Assembly: GCA_003554115.1 (NCBI GenBank)
Contig: PWFE01000149.1
Coordinates: forward strand, 1 to 5,846
Reading direction: 5' to 3'
Length of the DNA stretch: 5,846 nucleotides
Source of the DNA: Haloferacaceae archaeon
Lineage (GTDB): Archaea; Halobacteriota; Halobacteria; Halobacteriales; Haloferacaceae
Shown here: in pieces, positions 3,567-5,846 of the stretch
Numbering within the stretch: the first letter of the stretch is position 1
How the letters are laid out: the number at the start of each line of letters is the position of its first letter
The notes under the pieces: model-generated
Database searches by the model: none
What the model was told of the DNA's origin: nothing
What the model saw: the letters and a program-made list of their open reading frames with translations, nothing else
Translations under genes and position numbers: made by a program

Positions 3567-5846
3567 GCTACGCGACGACACACGAGCATCTCCGGGCAGA
3601 ACTCGACCGCATCGAGACCGTCATCGGAGCCCACGATATCGATGGCTCGCTGGCAGACGACGCCGGTTCAACACCAGCAGTCGACGAGCCGTCCGATCCG
3701 TCGGCGTTGTCACTCACGGTGGCCGCCGAGACGCGTCAGTCGATTCGTGAGCACACGGAGGCGATCCGACAGCAGTGCCACGACAGCGACAGCCGGCTTC
3801 GACTCCGTGTGCTCGCGGAGGTGTGTGGACTCTCACGTCGACATCTCGACGTGCTCATGCTGGCGTTGGCTCCGGTGTTGGACACCGAGTCTGCCGACCG
3901 ATTCGAGCGTGCGAACAACAACCGCTCGCTGGGCCAGCCAACGCCCGAATACATCAAAACGCTGTTCGGCCGGACACCGAGCGAACGACTCGCTGCCGGT
4001 CGACTGATAAACCGAAACTCACCGCTCCGAACACACGACCTCATCGAACTCCACACACCGCCAAACGGCGCGGGGCGGGCGAACCAACCCATCGTCCCCA
4101 GCGAGCGTGTCGTCGAGTATCTCAGCGGCGATGACAGCATTGACCCACAACTCGTCGACGAACTCGGAGCACACGCTGAGGGTGAGGGGGTCGTCGACTG
4201 CGAGGCTGACACCCCCGTCGGCGATCTCGCGGTCAGCGACGAGATCAGCGAGCGCGTTGCGAGACTCGCCGCAGAGGACGACCCCATCCGCTGTTACTGG
4301 TTCGGTCCCGCCAGCGAGAAAGAACGTGCCATCGAAGCCGTCGTCGACGGCGGATATATAAAAGCCGACCTGCGGGCGGTCCTGCAGGCCGACGCACTCG
4401 AGTGGCTCTGTCGTGAGGCCGCGCTGCTCGGTCGACCGCTCCACCTCACGACTGCGACCCCCGCAATCAACGACTCCGAGACAACCACCTCACTGTCAGC
4501 TGTGTTCGAGGCCTGCGAGGACCTACAGACAGATCTCATCGTCACCGGCAGCGAGTCGTGGACCCCAACCGAGACGCTGTCGACCGACCTCGACGCTATC
4601 ATCAAGTTTCCGTATCCCTCCGTCGACCGTCGGCAGGCGTTCTGGAACGACCACGCAGCCGAGTTGCCCGACGACCTTTCGGTCGATGTGGTGGCGGGCA
4701 CGTTCCGCCTCACACGCGACCAACTTCAGGCAGCACTGTCGACGGCCCGCACACTCGCAGATGGCGAACTCACCGTCGACGACGTGTATGCGGGCTGTCG
4801 GGCTCAATCGACCGACGAGTTGGACGAGTTGGCCGACCGAATCGAACCCGACAGCTCCTGGGACGAGATCCAGCTCAGCGACGAGACCGAACGGAAACTC
4901 CGGCTCGTCAGGACCCACATCACCCAACAGGCCAAAATTTACACCGAGTGGGGGTTTGGCGAGCAGTTCAGCCACGGAACCGGCGTTGTCGCCCTGTTTG
5001 AAGGTCCTTCGGGGACCGGCAAAACGATGGCCGCCGAGCTGCTGGCCGGCGAGGTCGGGATGGATCTCTTCCGGATCGACCTCTCCTCAGTTGTCTCGAA
5101 ATACATCGGCGAAACCGAACAGAAGCTCGAAGCCATCTTTGAGGCTGCGACCAACGCCAACGCCATCCTGCTGTTCGACGAGGCTGACGCCGTCTTCGGA
5201 GACCGAACCGAGGTCTCGGATTCGACCGACCGCTATGCCAACGCCGAGGTGAACTACCTGCTCCAGCGGATCGAACGCTACGACGGCGTCGTCCTGCTGA
5301 CGACAAACTACGCCTCACAGATCGATTCGGCCTTCGAGCGTCGACTCGATCACACGGTGTCATTTAAAAAGCCCCAGCAGGACACCCGGACTGCGATCTG
5401 GAGCGAGATGATCCCTGATCAGGCTCCGCTCGGTGAGGTCGACTACGACTTTTTGTCGAGTTTCGAGTTCACCGGGGGCCAAATAAAAACGATTGCCCAG
5501 ACGGCAGCGATTCTCGCGGCCGACGACGCAAGCGAGACACGTATCGAGATGCCACATCTCGTCGAGGCGATCCAGCTGGCCACCGAAAAAAGCGGGCGGA
5601 TGGTCGACCCGGCTGACTACGAGCCGTACGACCATCTGCTGTACGACGGCCACCAACCCACCCTCCAGCCAGCCGACCGCGAGGCCGTCAACGAGACGGC
5701 AGAGACGGCAAAGACGGCAGAGACGACCACGAACGGTACGGCGAGCCCACCAGCGAGCCCCGAATCGGTCGTTCGGATGTTTTTCGACCGGCTCTTTGGT
5801 GATGTCGCTATAAACAGCTTTGCTGTTAATACGACCTGTAGCCTCA
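3563..5846 (+). CDS. AAA+ ATPase of extracellular contractile injection system type, 3' end outside window
   Basis: The visible 761 codons encode an eCIS-associated AAA+ ATPase, thought to act in particle assembly or cargo handling. An N-terminal helical/winged-helix-like region includes LSRRHLDVLMLALAPVLD (90-107). A degenerate ATPase module follows (about 243-390): FGPASEKERA sits where a P-loop would be, LIVTGSESW replaces Walker B, and FPYPSVDRRQAFW (349-361) is kept. The active module has Walker A GPSGTGKT (481-488), SKYIGETE, Walker B LLFDEAD (catalytic pair D539-E540), RYANAEVNYLLQR, sensor 1 Asn582, arginine-finger candidates R593/R594, and sensor 2 GGQIK (638-642). A low-complexity tail (ETA/KTA repeats) precedes RMFFDRLFGD. 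ATG 3563 is the first start after an in-frame TAA at 3536. The gene is divergent from the effector operon. The last 46 bases are AT-richer and still open, so the true end is unknown. The family call is secure; the exact role is inferred. Confidence 0.93.
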   Translation, partial: MSYATTHEHLRAELDRIETVIGAHDIDGSLADDAGSTPAVDEPSDPSALSLTVAAETRQSIREHTEAIRQQCHDSDSRLRLRVLAEVCGLSRRHLDVLMLALAPVLDTESADRFERANNNRSLGQPTPEYIKTLFGRTPSERLAAGRLINRNSPLRTHDLIELHTPPNGAGRANQPIVPSERVVEYLSGDDSIDPQLVDELGAHAEGEGVVDCEADTPVGDLAVSDEISERVARLAAEDDPIRCYWFGPASEKERAIEAVVDGGYIKADLRAVLQADALEWLCREAALLGRPLHLTTATPAINDSETTTSLSAVFEACEDLQTDLIVTGSESWTPTETLSTDLDAIIKFPYPSVDRRQAFWNDHAAELPDDLSVDVVAGTFRLTRDQLQAALSTARTLADGELTVDDVYAGCRAQSTDELDELADRIEPDSSWDEIQLSDETERKLRLVRTHITQQAKIYTEWGFGEQFSHGTGVVALFEGPSGTGKTMAAELLAGEVGMDLFRIDLSSVVSKYIGETEQKLEAIFEAATNANAILLFDEADAVFGDRTEVSDSTDRYANAEVNYLLQRIERYDGVVLLTTNYASQIDSAFERRLDHTVSFKKPQQDTRTAIWSEMIPDQAPLGEVDYDFLSSFEFTGGQIKTIAQTAAILAADDASETRIEMPHLVEAIQLATEKSGRMVDPADYEPYDHLLYDGHQPTLQPADREAVNETAETAKTAETTTNGTASPPASPESVVRMFFDRLFGDVAINSFAVNTTCSL
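5693..5725 (+). repeat. Tandem 9-bp repeat in ATPase tail
   Basis: The unit GAGACGGCA occurs three times in register (the third begins AAG) followed by a partial fourth, encoding ETA-ETA-KTA-ET. Because the unit is a multiple of three, copy-number change would keep the frame. It lies in the linker between the ATPase core and the C-terminal FFDRLFG segment. Confidence 0.75.
5813..5827 (+). other. Small inverted repeat at the right edge
   Basis: AACAGC-ttt-GCTGTT is a perfect 6-bp stem with a three-base loop. It falls in an AT-richer stretch (20 G/C in the last 46 bases) where the ATPase frame is still open. It may be a terminator-like or mobile-element-end hairpin, or simply part of the gene. 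Confidence 0.35.

Noticed and set aside
4413..5252. 279-codon plus-strand frame inside the ATPase
   Set aside because: Ser/Thr/Pro/Arg-rich shadow frame of the ATPase; the true frame shows Walker A, Walker B and sensor motifs.
5693..5725. Short tandem repeats as a CRISPR array
   Set aside because: The units are 9 bp, directly adjacent and in a coding frame, with no spacers.
1..5846. tRNA, rRNA or complete insertion sequence
   Set aside because: No cloverleaf, ribosomal RNA segment or transposase motif was seen on either strand.

Overview
The window looks like a piece of a halophilic archaeal (haloarchaeal) genome. The predicted proteins are rich in Asp and Glu, the coding DNA is GC-rich in most places, the one clear promoter region carries archaeal TATA-type boxes, and the two recognisable families are those found in haloarchaeal extracellular contractile injection systems (eCIS, phage-tail-like particles). 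The species cannot be named from the sequence.

Layout. Positions 1-964 (minus strand) hold a broken, incomplete copy of a DUF4157 (eCIS core domain) protein. It lacks the N-terminal region, has an in-frame TAG where its intact paralog has Gln, and runs off the left edge still open. Positions 965-1056 are a short junction of unrecognised sequence. Positions 1057-2016 (minus) encode a 319-residue acidic protein I do not recognise. It starts two bases after the stop codon of the next gene. Positions 2019-3449 (minus) encode an intact 476-residue DUF4157 protein with an HELAH zinc-peptidase-like motif, a glycine-zipper segment and a C-terminal coiled coil. Positions 3450-3562 are a divergent control region built around a 28-bp near-perfect inverted repeat that holds a TATA-like box in each arm. 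Positions 3563-5846 (plus) encode the eCIS-type AAA+ ATPase, 761 codons seen and still open at the right edge.

How it fits together. The ATPase is the typical eCIS-associated AAA+ protein: an N-terminal helical or winged-helix region, a degenerate ATPase module, then one active module. The DUF4157 proteins are typical candidate cargo or effectors of the same particles. The two DUF4157 copies match without gaps over about 480 bp, at roughly 82-87% DNA identity in sampled stretches but about 92% protein identity. They then carry different middle regions before converging on a similar glycine-zipper motif. This is the pattern expected of a polymorphic effector family with an exchangeable C-terminal part. 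The lower-GC block formed by the C-terminal part of the intact effector and the small gene behind it looks like a separately acquired module. The small gene is a candidate immunity or chaperone partner, by position only.

Most notable points: the effector/broken-cassette pair, the symmetric operator-like dyad between the effector operon and the ATPase, and the unrecognised partner gene.
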